Origin: Pleurodeles waltl
Lineage: Eukaryota > Chordata > Amphibia > Caudata > Salamandridae
NCBI RefSeq assembly: GCF_031143425.1
Contig: NC_090446.1
Span: 1,028,971,066 to 1,029,035,065 of the forward strand
Length of the DNA stretch: 64,000 nucleotides
Direction: 5' to 3'
The notes beneath the pieces were generated by a model that saw only the letters and a program-made list of their open reading frames with translations, was not told where the DNA came from and did no database searches. The translations under genes and the position numbers were made by a program. The number at the start of each line of letters is the position of its first letter. The first letter of the stretch is position 1. Below, one piece after another: positions 41,747 through 53,815 of this stretch.

Positions 41747-42103
41747 CTCGGTGCTAGACGGGTCTAGCACCAAAGTATAAATATGGAGTTAGATTTGCAC
41801 CGAATTAGAGTAAAAAAAATGATGCTAATTTGGTGCAAACTGAGTATAAATATGCCGCAGAGTATAAATATGCCCCTAAATATGACGTTAAGGCCATAGA
41901 GTCATTTTTTGCTTGGGAACGCCTACCTTGCATCTCATTAAGGCAAGGTAGGTCTCCACTTTCAAAAAATGACGTTAACTCCATAAATTTGGCGCTAGAG
42001 GGGTCTAGCACCAAAGTATAAATACAGAGTTAGTTTTGCACCGAATTAGAGTAAAAAAAAATGACACTAATTCGGTGCAAACAGAGTATAAATATGTCCC
42101 TTA
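41747..42103. mobile_element. Two truncated family G ends in tandem
   Basis: 41747-41858 and 41868-42103 each run from within family G to its outer end. Both contain GGGTCTAGCACCAAAGTATAAATA, a TTTGCACCGAATTAGAGTAAAAAA block and GTGCAAAC-GAGTATAAATATG. The second also keeps the CCTACCTTGCATCTCATTAA hairpin. They are end fragments, not whole elements. Confidence 0.65.
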
Positions 42104-42289
42104 TTGTTTCTTTGTAATATTGCTGGGGGAAGGTGCTGGACTACCTGCAGCCTCTAACAACATAAAAAAAAATATAGACAAAAAACCCTTGCAGGGCATT
42201 ATGGGGCACTCCTTCAAGGAGCAGTGTACAATAAATAAGCAGCACCAGCTTTTCATTTATTATTCACTTTTCCTCAAAACAACTGTTCT
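42104..42289. other. Spacer, nothing recognised
   Basis: Short intron spacer after the MITE cluster, with A-rich runs. Confidence 0.4.
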
Positions 42290-42722
42290 GGGTGCCCACC
42301 CAGGACACCCTTTTTCAGGGTCAAGTGCACAAGAGCTCCATCCCTGTTGTAATCTCTCTTTGGGCTTTTAACCACACCCATGTCACGCCTGTCACTTTTA
42401 TTGGGCTTGTCTTTTAAAATCCGCTTGATTTAATTAGTGAAAGGCATGCATACGTCATGCCTATTCCGGTGTTTAGCCCTCCTCAAGAGCACCGACCAAC
42501 TACTGAAAACATACGGGGCTCCATGTTTTCAGCCTGGTTTTTGCAATACTTTATCTTTTTATTTTCCACACAGTGTGATTGCGCTGGGTTTTACATAGCG
42601 CGATCACACTTGTTTTTTTTCTTTGAATTTATGTGGCAAGAAAAGTCCAGTTGGGCGTTTACAACGCTAATAGTTCTAACTCGAGCAAATGTGAGTCCTG
42701 TTGCATTGCAAATGCTTGTTCT
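42290..42722 (-). repeat. Dispersed repeat, copy 2 (inverted partner at 8931-9035)
   Basis: 42617-42722 is the reverse complement of 8931-9035. The adjacent 42290-42616, with GGGTGCCCACCCAGGACACCC, a GACGTATGCATGCC-like block and the GATTGCGCTGGGTTTTACATAGCGCGATC hairpin, appears to be the rest of the unit by composition. That part has no second copy in the window. Confidence 0.6.
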
Positions 42723-43690
42723 ACTTACTGTCTATGGGTGGGTTGCTGCCCCTCTCCCTAATCCTTTATGACCACAGGGGCCCCATCACCTGGGTCCTTT
42801 CATTTTTGTAAAGAGAGGGTGCCGTCCGCTCCCTCTCCAGTCAATACTGGCTCTGGGGACCACATATCCCAGGGCCTTAGGTGGTTGCCCCAGTGTCTAC
42901 CCAGGGTACACACAGCACACACTATTGGGAGTATATGGGGGAGCCCCAGGGTCCCTGAGGCCCCACTGGCTCCTTGCAGGCACCGTGGGGTGCATCAGGA
43001 GTCGGCAAGCGAGAGCAGGTAGTTTTTATTGCTCCAGCTGGGTGGGGAACAATCCGAGCCCTGCATGTAAAAAAACAAATGTGTGCTCCCACTCGGTGGG
43101 AGCATTTTTACAGCTCCCAGTTGGTGGGAACAGACATGTTTTCCTGCCAGCACAGGCATGCCTTTCCTGCTGGCACATATGCAAAACCATGGGGGAAGAA
43201 GCCCTTGTAACCCTACTATACCTATCAAACAACAGTAATACAATAGTGGTAAGTAGTAGCAAAAATACAGATATACTATTTACCACAGTGAAAACCTTAA
43301 TTGATCACTGGATTAACATTTGTGTCACTTATAACACCAATTCTTTTCTCCTAAAGAAATGTATTTGTGCCACTCTTTGCCCCGCTCCTTCTCTTAAAAA
43401 ACACATAATATACACAATTTTGGCACAGTGCACAACAATAAACCACATATATACATCACATCACAAAAAAACATAAGTACAATTATACATATAAATTTTT
43501 CGGGCAAGTTACTCAGTATAATGGATACCGTGCTATAGTCTCCCTTCGCTATTCACAACTGCGGGCTGCCAATCAGCTTTTCCAAAAGCAGTCCACTGTA
43601 CGAGGTAGTACTAATAAATACCATCATTGATTTGTAATTTTTCCATAATATTTAAAAGCGGTATAGCCCTATTTCTTCAGCTTTAATTCA
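42723..43690. other. ARSG intron, repeat-like but unclassified
   Basis: Includes a GGCCCC-rich section (42770-43000) and a pair of short hairpins (GTGCTCCCACTCGGTGGGAGCA; GCTCCCAGTTGGTGGGAAC) near 43082-43132 next to a CTGCCAGCACAGG/CCTGCTGGCAC pair. A related 'CTGCTGGTACAGACATGCC' block at 44728 suggests a dispersed family. No coding signal. Confidence 0.4.
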
Positions 43691-43800
43691 TAAATTTGTA
43701 ATACTCCTCTGACTGTTGGTTGACGCGTTTTGGCGCTTCATCACTATAGGCCTCATCAGGACATTGTAAGGAAAGTAGTACCTAAATGTAGGATTGCACA
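43691..43800 (-). repeat. Retroelement-like fragment with hammerhead-like motif
   Basis: On the minus strand CTGATGA (43753-43759) is followed by GGC, a loop, GCC, AAAA (43728-43731) and then CGCGTC. This has the same plan as the motif at 17363-17436: a conserved box, stem II, a G/A-AAA box, and a very short stem III (A-U, C-G) before the C of a GUC site. One core base differs from consensus (A for G in GAAA). Helix I does not form in cis. Confidence 0.35.
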
Positions 43801-44211
43801 TGTATATACCCGTTATTGAAGCGGCAACTCTATTATATTATTACCAATACCACCAGGGTGACATGACCCTCTGTTCACCAATGAAATAATTATTCACCTT
43901 GTGATCAATCCCTATCTGCTAAAGAGTCCAGGAAACCTCTGTGATGATAAATATAAAAAAAAAGACACATACATGCAAATTTCATATTTATAAGAATTAA
44001 AACATGTGGTGAGGTTAACACTCTGTCTCCAATATATAAAAAAACTAAAAAATACAGCTTCTGTGGTGGATTTGAAAAAAAATTACCACAACACCCGAGT
44101 GTAGCACAATAATTTGTGAAGACCCTTAACCCAAGGTTACTATGTGTACGGGCTTGCACTGACCTTTATCTGGTCAGAGACACCGGACCAAACCATGGGG
44201 CAGATTTATGG
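43801..44211. other. ARSG intron, nothing recognised
   Basis: AT-rich spacer between the hammerhead-like fragment and the family H element. Confidence 0.4.
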
Positions 44212-44662
44212 AAAGTGGCGCTGCACCGAGTGCAGTGCCACTTTCCCTGTGCCCCTTAGCACCCCCTTACTGCCACCATGTGTGTCCCGTATTTAAAATA
44301 TGGTGCAGTGTAGGGGGCAATAGTGTCATCTTTCATGACACTATTGAATGGAAGGCCCCTTTTAACACCTGCTCTTGAGCAGGCGTTAAAAGTGCCGTAA
44401 AAAATGGCGTATGGCAATCTCATAGATTTCCTTACACCATTTTTCTGGCTCCTCTAACGGGGTACCCCTTTTGCATACATTATTCCTGGCGCATGCATAA
44501 TGTAGCGCAAAGGGTTACAGGGTGGCACAATGCATGCATTGTGCGCCCCCATGTAAATACGGCATGGGGATTTTGGCCTCATTGGGCCACATTAACGTCA
44601 GAATAAATTACATTAATGTGGCGCAAGGTGGCGCTAGGGATCTATAAATACGCTCCCATGTA
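44212..44662 (+). mobile_element. Multi-hairpin non-autonomous element, family H, copy 2
   Basis: Reverse orientation relative to 15738-16279, with the same hairpins in the same order: AGTGGCGCTGC...GCAGTGCCACT, TGGCAATAG-like block with GTGTCATC...GACACTA, TTTTAACACCTGCTC...GAGCAGGCGTTAAAA, TTGCATACATTA...TAATGTAGCGCAA, GCACAATGCATGCATTGTGC, and ACATTAACG...ATTAATGT. Ends: GGGGCAGATTTATGG and ATAAATACGCTCC. Flanked by CAT on both sides, which could be a 3-bp duplication or chance. Confidence 0.75.
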
Positions 44663-47600
44663 TTTATACACGGGATAATTTGTTTCAATAGATGAATACT
44701 TACCAGTATTGTATCACTGTTGTTCCCTGCTGGTACAGACATGCCTTCCCTGCCCGGGCACTGTGCCTTGGAGGTGGGCTCCCCAGGGAACCATAGTGGA
44801 GCTGGCCCCAGGGAATGGGATATTCAGGGCCCTTAGAGGCTCTGGGAGGGAGCTGTGCACCCGCCTCCCATACAATTAACTGTTGGGCCCAGGTATGAGT
44901 TCCCCGGAGCCTTTACAGACTCTAGGAAGGGGGCTGTAAAACCCCTTTTTAATTTTAAATCGGCCTCCAAGGATGGGGTTTTTGGTGCCTTAGTGAGGCT
45001 CGGGGAGCAATGCTTAGCAACCCCCTCCACTATGAAACTGTGCCAGGCCCCAGGGGATGGAGTCCTCAGTCTATGATCAGCCCAGGGAGGGGAGCTATGC
45101 GCCCTCTCCCTTTATATTATATTTTAGTCCTCAACTATATGGTCCCTGGTCCTAAGTGAGGCTTAGTGAGGGATTGCAGCAAAAAAACATTTTTTAATTT
45201 ACATTTTGACCCCAGGTGAGTCCTTGTCAGATCCCCACACAAGGGCTAGGTGGTCCCATGCCCCCTTATATCTTTTTTCATAAACAAATTCAGGACAGTG
45301 GATGGGTTCAACCTGCAGTACCACACAAGAGAGCCTCACTGGGTACTGCAGATCCAGCCACTGGAAAAGTGGTTCCTGCAACAAAATACGTAAGGGGAGG
45401 TCCATTTGGGACCCCCTGCACCACCCCAATGGGCCTCGGGGGTCAGGGTGTGCTCAATCTCCCTCCTAATTTGGACTTTTTCACGGTTTTTCAGGACTCA
45501 AATACTGAACCCCTGAGTCCTGTAATGGCAGCAGCAACACTTGTCTCATATTGAGGCCTGTCAATCTGATTGCTGCAGTACTGCAGATTTGTTCTCTGGA
45601 TCCACTGTACCAGCTCGTCAAAACCAGTATTAGGGTTTCTGAGATCATGGGGGTGCCATAGGACTAGATATGCTTAACATTTAACTCCTTCATGCTCACC
45701 CTGAGCACCTTTGTAAATTCTAATTTCTCCCAAAAACACTGCTGAACAGATTTACACCAAATAACAGAAAGCACTACTTATTTCCAAATCTGGTGTAATT
45801 CCATTTGGCTCTTTTTTCTGTATAAAGAAGCAAAGTTTAATATAAGATTTAAAATAGGAAATCTCACTTCTGGGACCCCTGTGTTTTTTTGGCCTGTACT
45901 TAATGATTCAGTGCCACACTTTCGTTGAGGCACTAACGTTGATGAACTTTATCTAGAAAGTTTAATGCAGATTTGTGAAATGGTGCCAAAGTTATTAAGA
46001 AATCAAAAAAAACATTTCCCATGGAAAGTCTAACTCACTGTAACTGCAATGGCGCCATCACTATTAGTGTAATATATTTGCTCATGTTTTCTTGCATGCC
46101 TGATGTTGAAGTGTATTTTAGATATTTTTAGATGCTTTCGTCAATTGTTGTTTGGACAAAATACATTTTTTTGATCTGGCATACATCTTTGGAAACAAAA
46201 GTAGATATATTTTCAATTTGCTGATTGGCCTCAAAACAATTTTTGCTCATCACTGTAGCAAAACACATTTACACCAAAGTTTGCATGAAATTAGACCTAT
46301 ACTTAGAACAGGGACTTTTCAAGTTTAGTACACATCTGTTGAATAGTGTTTGAGAGTTTTACATAAAGGTATCCAACAGGCTTCAAATGTTTAATCAGTC
46401 ATATATCTACCCCAAGAATTCTTTAAATTAGGACTGAGAAATCCTGAGTTCACAAACTTGGGTCCTGTGCCTAATTTATAAAAAGATTAAGCCAATTCCA
46501 TTGGACAAGGGATTGTTTTCTTCCTCAGTCTGAATCCGTGGACCAGAGTGTGCTGACTGGATGGGTGTGGCTGCAGAATCTTCAGCTGGAGGTTGGAATA
46601 AGGAGTTTTCTTTGATGCCATGATAACGTGAATAGGGAAAGGGTAGCTAGAATCGACAATTCAGGCCCCAAAAAGAAAAAAACACTGTTTTGGTATATGG
46701 ACCACTGTCCATATGTCCACTGTCTTCTTGGCTGGTCATGTGGATTGCAAACACGGACTAATAATTAACTCCTGATTTGCATTGCTAAAGACTGTGAAAA
46801 GCCTTCAGGCTGAGCATAGCAGGTGTTAGGTGCAGGCCCTGGCCAGTGGCCAGGCCATGTAGCAACTCCCTGCTTTGCATAGTCAACATCGACGTGTGAT
46901 AAGAGTTGGCTGGCCTGTAGATTAGATGCAGGTCTCAGCAGACCTTGGCCACAGGCCAGGCTTGCACCCAGTTCCTTTTGTGCTCGACCTAAGACTATTC
47001 ATAGTTGTCTCATGGTAAAAGCACTGACAACCACACCCTGCACCCAACGTTGGTGCACGGTCTGGTCAAATGAGTTACAGAAATCACTTTCTGCTGTGCT
47101 CAGTGGTTTTTAATTATATGCTGTAAAATAGAGCTGTAAGCTAAGGCTAGATATTATAAATAAATTATTTTATGAGTGTTTCTTTAATGAAAGCAATAGC
47201 TCAAACATAATAACTACATGCGTAATGGGTGCCATCTACTTTTTAAGAGATAAAAAAGGATTCAATGTTTTCAAGAGAGATGCTGACTTTAAAAAATAAC
47301 AGTTTTTGTGTTATGTATTCGTTTTGATTTTTTTTTTTTTTTACTGAAACAAAAATATCTTTTCAACCTACCAACTGCAGTTTTAGAAAATATGTGAAAG
47401 GTGCGGAGAATCTGGGAGAATAACACAAAAATAAGCACTTAAGGTTGCCACTACTGACTACCAGCATCCACTATTTGTGAATACCTATTGTGTACAATTT
47501 ATACACATGTATGTATTAGCACAGTGCAAGCAGTAAATGTAAACATTTTGATACCATCTTACCAGATTGGCTTCTCTTCAGTATGCATGCTAGGGGGCAC

Positions 47601-47968
47601 TTCTTCATTCAGAGATGTGTCTGTGGTAACCAGGATGTTGATGGCAGAAATTTCTCATGATTCATTTTTCACTTTTCAGCTCAAAAATCACTTTTATGTT
47701 TGATGTTGAGGCACCCTGTCAGTGTGTAAGTGTCAACACTGTATCCACCAATTGGGACTCAAATGAGGTTTTTATTTCATGCGAATAAAGGTGTAGCGTA
47801 GCCAATTATGTTAGGGGGTTGCGAGGCAGAAATTTCCTGACGAGCAATGAGGTCTACTCAACTAAAAATGATAGGGTGGGCTGGGGGCGACTCGACAGTA
47901 ATAATGGACAGAGTTAGGGGTATTAGTTTTCAGTTATTTGGAAAAATGCAGCCACTCTGTGTAGGGAC
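44663..47968. other. ARSG intron, nothing firmly recognised
   Basis: 44690-45560 is a GC-rich, repeat-like section (CCCCAGGGAA, GCCCAGGGAGGGGAGC motifs) without coding signal. 45560-47968 is AT-rich and unremarkable, including a T run at 47329-47342. No ARSG exon was found here. Confidence 0.4.
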
Positions 47969-47971
47969 TCA

Positions 47972-48128
47972 GGCCCATATTTATACTTTTTTTAGCACTG
48001 CATTTGCATCATTTTTTTAAGCAAAAGCGGCGCAAACGTACGAAATAAAATTATATTTTGTAAGTTTGCGCCACTTTTGCGTAAAAAAATGATGCAAATG
48101 TGGCGCTAAAAAAGTATAAATATGGGCC
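47972..48128. mobile_element. Palindromic MITE, family P, copy 2, with TCA duplication
   Basis: Palindrome from GGCCCATATTTATAC to GTATAAATATGGGCC with an AAAATTATATTTTG centre. TCA precedes (47969-47971) and follows (48129-48131) the element, so the 3-bp duplication is exact. Confidence 0.9.
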
Positions 48129-48703
48129 TCAGTGAGAGAATCTAATCTATGTAGTCCACTCTAGCCCTGTTCCTTATCACGGGAATGTAGAGCAGAGGGA
48201 CCCAGGACATGAGGGTACCATAAGCCCATAAATATCATTAGCAAACCAGGCTTAGGATAGGCAATGAGAGCAAATCTTGAAGCAGCCTCGGCTCAGCAGC
48301 AAACCGTGTGTGCAAGAAAAAAATGAATCAGGACGGGCAGGCAATGAGTAAAGTGCAAAATTTAACATTTTGCAGAATACCTAGCAGTATGTAATGATAT
48401 AAGGAGCCTAAACCTCCACCACATTTTTTTGGGATCTAATAGGACAATAAAACTCTTATACAGTGTGGTGATCTACACAACAAAGAACCAATAATGCCTA
48501 TTTATTTCTTCCTTTTAATAGAACATCTAGAAATTGTATTACACATTTAAAGATGTTAAGATTATGTGCATTGATTTGTGTGCTGAAAGACATTGCAATT
48601 TGTTTCGTTCTGCTGGGCCTTACAGTTGTTCATTTCAGCTTCAAATGATTGTTGAGTTTTCAGCTACTATTTCTAATTATGTGATTTTGTTGCCATTCTA
48701 AGT
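48129..48703. other. ARSG intron, nothing recognised
   Basis: AT-rich intron spacer. Confidence 0.4.
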
Positions 48704-49330
48704 AGGGCTTATTTACAAGCCCCTAGTGCCACCAGAGCATCACTTTTAGCAACGCTCTGGTGCCATTTTCCATATTTACAAGGCGGCGTGAAGCCACTTT
48801 GCGTGATTGACGCTGGCTTGTAAATACGGCCCCCAACTCCGTTTTCTGTGGCAGCGTGGTGTCTAATGGGTGTTGCTGTGGGCGTTCCACTGCAACACCC
48901 AATGCATTTTGACACTGCCCCAGATTTACGAGGATTCGTAAACCTGAGGCAGTGCCAAAAATGAACGCCACGGCATGGTGTTACAAGGGGAAATACTTTT
49001 ATTTCTCCTAATTTTCTTTGCTTTTCCAATGTGTGCAGCATTCTGCAGCACATATAGGAAGAGCAAATCACCATTATTGATTGTTTATGTACAGAAAGGA
49101 ATACCTTCCTGCACATAAACAATCATTCCCTGCAACACAGGCACCTTTGCACTATGGTGCATGCAGTGGTGCTAGGCAACTAATTTTAGCACCAGCGCTA
49201 GGGGAAACACAGGGTGGACCATATTTTTGTAAATATGGCACATCCCTGCATTTCCAAAGTGACACAGTGCAGTGCTGCCAATTTTGGCGCAGCCCCATGC
49301 TGCTCCACCTTCTTGAAAATGAGGCCCTTA
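48704..49330. mobile_element. Multi-hairpin non-autonomous element, family K
   Basis: Ends AGGGCTTATTTACAAG and, reverse-complemented, AAGGGCCTCATTTTCAAG form an imperfect inverted repeat. Inside are hairpins CACCAGAGC...GCTCTGGTG, CTGCCCC...GAGGCAGTG, GATTGTTTATGTACAG-AAGG...CCTTCCTGCACATAAACAATC and TGGTGCATGCAGTGGTGC-type blocks. The 137-codon minus-strand frame over its left half is fortuitous. Same design as family H but without shared sequence. Confidence 0.7.
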
Positions 49331-51236
49331 GTATTTGTGGATGTAGTAGGTTTAATCAAACTCGTTCACACTGGGTATATTGAATGATAGGATATAATTC
49401 CCTAGTATAACTGGAAAGAATGATGTACCACTGAGGGAGCAAACACTTTGACAACTGTATTAGGTTGACTTGTATTGTCCTTATGATGGTCACAGGTATT
49501 GGGTTTAATTGTGCTGTTTTTTAGGGTGATATGTTAGTGTGGTACACCTTTAGGCTACCTAGCACCACACACACACTTTTGCACCATATTGCTTCTGTCA
49601 AGCCTGCCATGTGTCTTGTAGTGGAAGGTTATCCTTTGAATACAAAATACTATGCTTAGGCTAATTTTTACATTTTTCCTAGGTTTAGACCCCTCAGTCA
49701 GATGCATTCCTATGGCATTAAAAACCGGTATACAACAGTGTGCCTGATAAACACTTCTGAAACATGAGAATACTAGCTTCCCTCCCTCACCAAAAAGATA
49801 CAGCACACTGTCTACGTTGCAATTGTCACTCGTAGAGCAGGCACAGCCAGGCATTAGCAGTACAAGTTTCCCTATCTCAGAGAAAAGATACACCATGTAC
49901 ATCAGTTGACAAGCTTCTCATCCTCACATAAAAAGTACACCACAAAATCCCTCACACAAAAAAGGTACAGCTGGGCAAGTACAGTACAGGTTCCCATTCC
50001 TGATGGAACAGGTACGGCAAGGGCAGAAGTACAAGCTTCCCTCCTTCAGGGAACAAGCACATCATGTTAACAGCACTGCAAGCTTCTCTCCCTGACACTA
50101 CAGCAGCAGTACAAGCTTCCCGCGGTCATGGACCAGAACAGGAATGCCTCGTCTCTCAAGAAGTATTTGTGAAGTATTAGTGAAGCCCCCTCTCTCAAAT
50201 AACAGGTAAAGCACATTCTGCAGCAAACACCCTTGCCTATTTGATCTGTATATTTCAGTATGGTTGTGTGGATTGGTAAGTGCCCGGATGGTTGAGCAAA
50301 TAAAACATTAAGTATGGATGGCTGTGAATAAATATCTGTTATTTCAGCACCAATATGCCCAAGGACTGAACATTTGCTTGCAAATACATATTTGCATTGT
50401 GTTGTGTGTGACGATGAGGAACGGCTTTATTGATACATGACTCAATGAATAGAGAAATGGATGGTGGTGTCCGCTGGTGAACAGTTGGATGAGTGAGAGG
50501 CTCAATTTATGTTTTGATGAATGCTGAACATGTGTGGACAGATGGACGTGTAGGTGAATTGAGAATGCGGATGGAGATTCCATGCGAAAGGATAATGTCT
50601 GTGGAATGATGAGTAATTTCTGCAAGGATGTTTGATGGTTTATTTGAGTGTATCAGTGGACTAACGGCAGTATATGTGTATGCCTGTGGTGTGTCTATGG
50701 ACAAATGCACATATCGATGGGTCCTGTGTGTGCATGTGCCAGATGGATGTATCTGTGAATGGATTTGTGAAATGACCTTGACGCTGCTGCATTTGCAGCT
50801 GATTCCCTTGTACACAAGAAGGGCTATAAAAAAGGGCTAGTGACTTCTAAAATAATGTACCTGCTGGGCAACAAGGCACAAGAAATCTCTGTGATGGGAA
50901 AACAATGTCATAGAATGCCATCAAGAATCCTGTTACTGCAGTTAATGGGAGTCATCTTATGTACACATAGGAGAAATACCCCAATAATTTAAGATTTTAC
51001 AATGACAAATATGATGGCTTTGATATGATAGTGTGACTTGGCCACTGCTGGCTATGAGAGAGGCCTATGGCAGAAAGAACAGCAGTGAGCTATCGCAGAA
51101 CGATGTACCTTCTGGTGACATGTAGGTTCCAGTTCTAAGGTTACACATGCAACTGTGACTTCTGAAATTGTATTTACCTTGTGCCCTGATTTATAATAAC
51201 ATTCATAATTGATAGTGCTTAAGAATGACATGTAGC
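49331..51236. other. ARSG intron, nothing recognised
   Basis: 49900-50200 repeats loose 'CAAGCTTCCCTCC' and 'GTACAGC' motifs. 50440-50780 is rich in GGATG/GTGAATGG words, a decayed short tandem repeat. No exon signal. Confidence 0.4.
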
Positions 51237-53815
51237 ACTTTTGGAAATGGCCCTTCTTGCAGGGTCATCCCCAGTCTTTTTGCCTCCTTCCTCCTATTTG
51301 TTCTGACCTGCTTTTGTTGGCTTTAGGACTCTGGGCACTTTACCACTGCTAACCAGAGCAAAAGTGCATATGCTCTCTGTGTAAAGTGTACTGTTGATTG
51401 GTTTATCAATGATTGGCATATTTGATTTACTGGTAAGTCCCTAGTAAAGTGCACTAGAGGTGCCTAGGGCATGTGAATCAAATGCTACTAGTGGGCCTGC
51501 AGCACTGGTTGTGCCACCCACATTAATACCCCTGTAAACATGGCTCAGACCTGCCACTGCAGTGTCTGGGTGTGCAGTTTTAAACTGTCAATTCGACTTG
51601 GCAAGTGTACCTGCTTGCCAGGCCTAAACCTTCCCTTCTACTACATGTCAGGCACCCCTTAGGTAGGCCCTTGGTAGCTCCAGGGCAGGGTATATTTAAG
51701 GTAGGACATATACTAGTGTGTTTTATATGTCCTAACAGTGAAATACTGCCAAATTCAGTTTTCACTGTGCAGGGCCTATCACTCGCATAGGTTAACATGG
51801 GTGCTGCCTTTCAATTATCTTAAAGCGCAGATTCCCTTTGAGAGCAGATAAAAAAAGGAGTTTAGGGTCCCTGAACTCACAATTTAAAAATACCTCTTTT
51901 AGCAAAGTTGGTTTTTAAATTGTCTGTTTGAAAATGCCACTTTTAGAAAGTAGGCATGTTCTTGCTTATACCATTCTGTGACTCTGCCTGTTTGTGGATT
52001 GTCTGTCTAGGTCAGTTTGACAGTTGGGCTGTTTTGCACCTCTCTAGACAGTGACACAAAAGAAAGCGGGGGTGTAGCCTGCATATCCTGATGAGCCATC
52101 TGAGCTAGAGAGGAGGGAGGAGTGGTCGTTCACACTTGAAAGGACTGTGCCTGCCCTCACACAATGCAGTCTCCGACTCCCTGGTGTGCGTCTTGGGTCT
52201 GGCCTGGACAAGGAAGGATCTTGAAAACACTTGAGACTTTGCAAGGCAGAACTGGGTATAAGAAGAAAACCCAACACCCCAGACTTTTAGAACCTTTCTA
52301 GAATCAAGAGGAACCTCTGCAAGGAGAAGAGCTGAAGGAGGAGTACTGTCCCTTTGCTGTGCTGCTTTGCTGGACTGGCCTGCAGTTGCTGCTTCTGCCT
52401 GAAAAGAGTGCAAAGGGTGAACTTTGCTGTGTGTCCTGCTTGAGAACATTTTCCAAGGGCTTGGAGAAAAGCTTGCCTCCTGTTGTAAGTCTCAGGGACA
52501 CAAAATACTTCAGTTTCCTTGACCTGCAGCACTGGGAACTGTGTGTTTTGTGCTGTTCAAGAGGAGAAACCACTGTGACGCTGCCAACGAAGCTGCTGGC
52601 CTGCACCGTGACCTGTCGACGCCACACTGAGTTGCATTGCCCAGCTGCGCACCGCACCCCTGGTCTCTCCGACACCGTCATCGGATGACTTCACCGAGCT
52701 GCTGCTCGCACTGCCACCTGTGGGCCCCGCACTCTGGCATCGCCTGCTCACACAGCAGCCTGGGCATCCCCGATGCTGCCGCTCCTGCTGACACCGGCGC
52801 TGCTGCCTGCACCGTGGCCTGTAGACACCACTGGTGAGGTACACAAAGCACCGTCTTGTCCCACACCCGCAGGCCCGGTCCACCGATGCAGCACCATCGA
52901 CTCCTGTGTCGTTACCAGGCATCCTGCCTGCACCGTGGCCTGTGGACACCGTTGGTGAGGGTCACAAAGCACCGTCCCGTCCCGCACCACTGGCTTGGGC
53001 CTAGTGACGACAGCGCTTCAGAAACTATGATGCTGCTGCCTGCACCGTGACCTGTGGACACCGCACGTCGCACCGCCCCGCTTCACACCGCAGCCCTGGT
53101 CTGACCGACTCAGCTGGACGCCATCACGAGCTGCTGCCTGCACCGTGACCTGTGGGCACCGCACGTCGCATCGTCACGCTTTGCACCGCAGCCCTGACGC
53201 CATCCACGCCGATACACCTGACTTCATCAGCCTGGAGTTCGATCTGCAACGCGTGTGACCGCAAGGGCCCAACGACTCCTGCACCGACTCCGGAACCAAC
53301 ACCGTGACGTCAGCGTCGCCGCTCTCCGGAGCTCACCGCGAGGATCCCAATGCCCTGCAAATCCAAGGTACTGTTTGTGGGACTTCCCAACACCGTAACT
53401 GGCTCACAACGCCGTGGCCGGCCTGAACTGTTGGTTATGCTGATCACAACACCGTGATAGCCCCAGGTGGAGCTGTCGACTTCAAGGAACTGCATTTTTG
53501 AGTAAATCTTGCAGAGTTCAGATTTTTATTACTGTATGGTGGATTTTTATCGCATTTGGTTTTGTTTTATAGTGATAAATATTGGCTATTTTTCTTAAAC
53601 TGGTGTGGTGTCCTTTTGTACTGTTTTCACTCATTACTGTGTGTTATGTGCAAATGCTTTACACATTGATTCTGAGATAAGTCTGACTACTTGTGCCAAG
53701 CTACCAAGGGGGTGAGCAGGGTTTATCTGAGCGGGTATCTCCCTTATCCTGACTAGAGTGAGGGTCCCTACTTGAACAGGGTGCAAACCGACTGCCAACT
53801 AGAGACCCCATATAA
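51237..53815 (+). repeat. ~2.5 kb dispersed repeat (LTR-like), copy B
   Basis: Starts TTGGAAATGGCCC and shares the ordered blocks of the family: TTTACCACTGCTAACCAG, GTAAGTCCCTAGTAAAGTGC, CTACTAGTGGGCCTGCAGCACTGG, and so on. Its tail GTGTGGTGTCC...CATTGATTCTGAGATAAG...CCCTTATCCTGACTAGAG matches copy D. The core 52595-53320 carries at least five degenerate units containing CTGCCTGCACCGTGACCTGTGGACACC. No protein frame. Confidence 0.7.
52595..53320. repeat. GC-rich degenerate tandem core of copy B
   Basis: GCCTGCACCGTGacctgt-like words recur near 52600, 52808, 52926, 53038 and 53136, spaced about 90-210 bases, each followed by a GACACC or GCACCGCACGTCGCACC continuation. The overlapping open frames on both strands come from this repeat. 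Confidence 0.7.

Noticed and set aside
48709..49122. 137-codon minus-strand frame
   Set aside because: Lies wholly within a hairpin-rich non-coding element; no family motif.
52304..52990. Cys-rich overlapping frames
   Set aside because: Fall in the GC-rich degenerate core of repeat copy B and are duplicated with its units.
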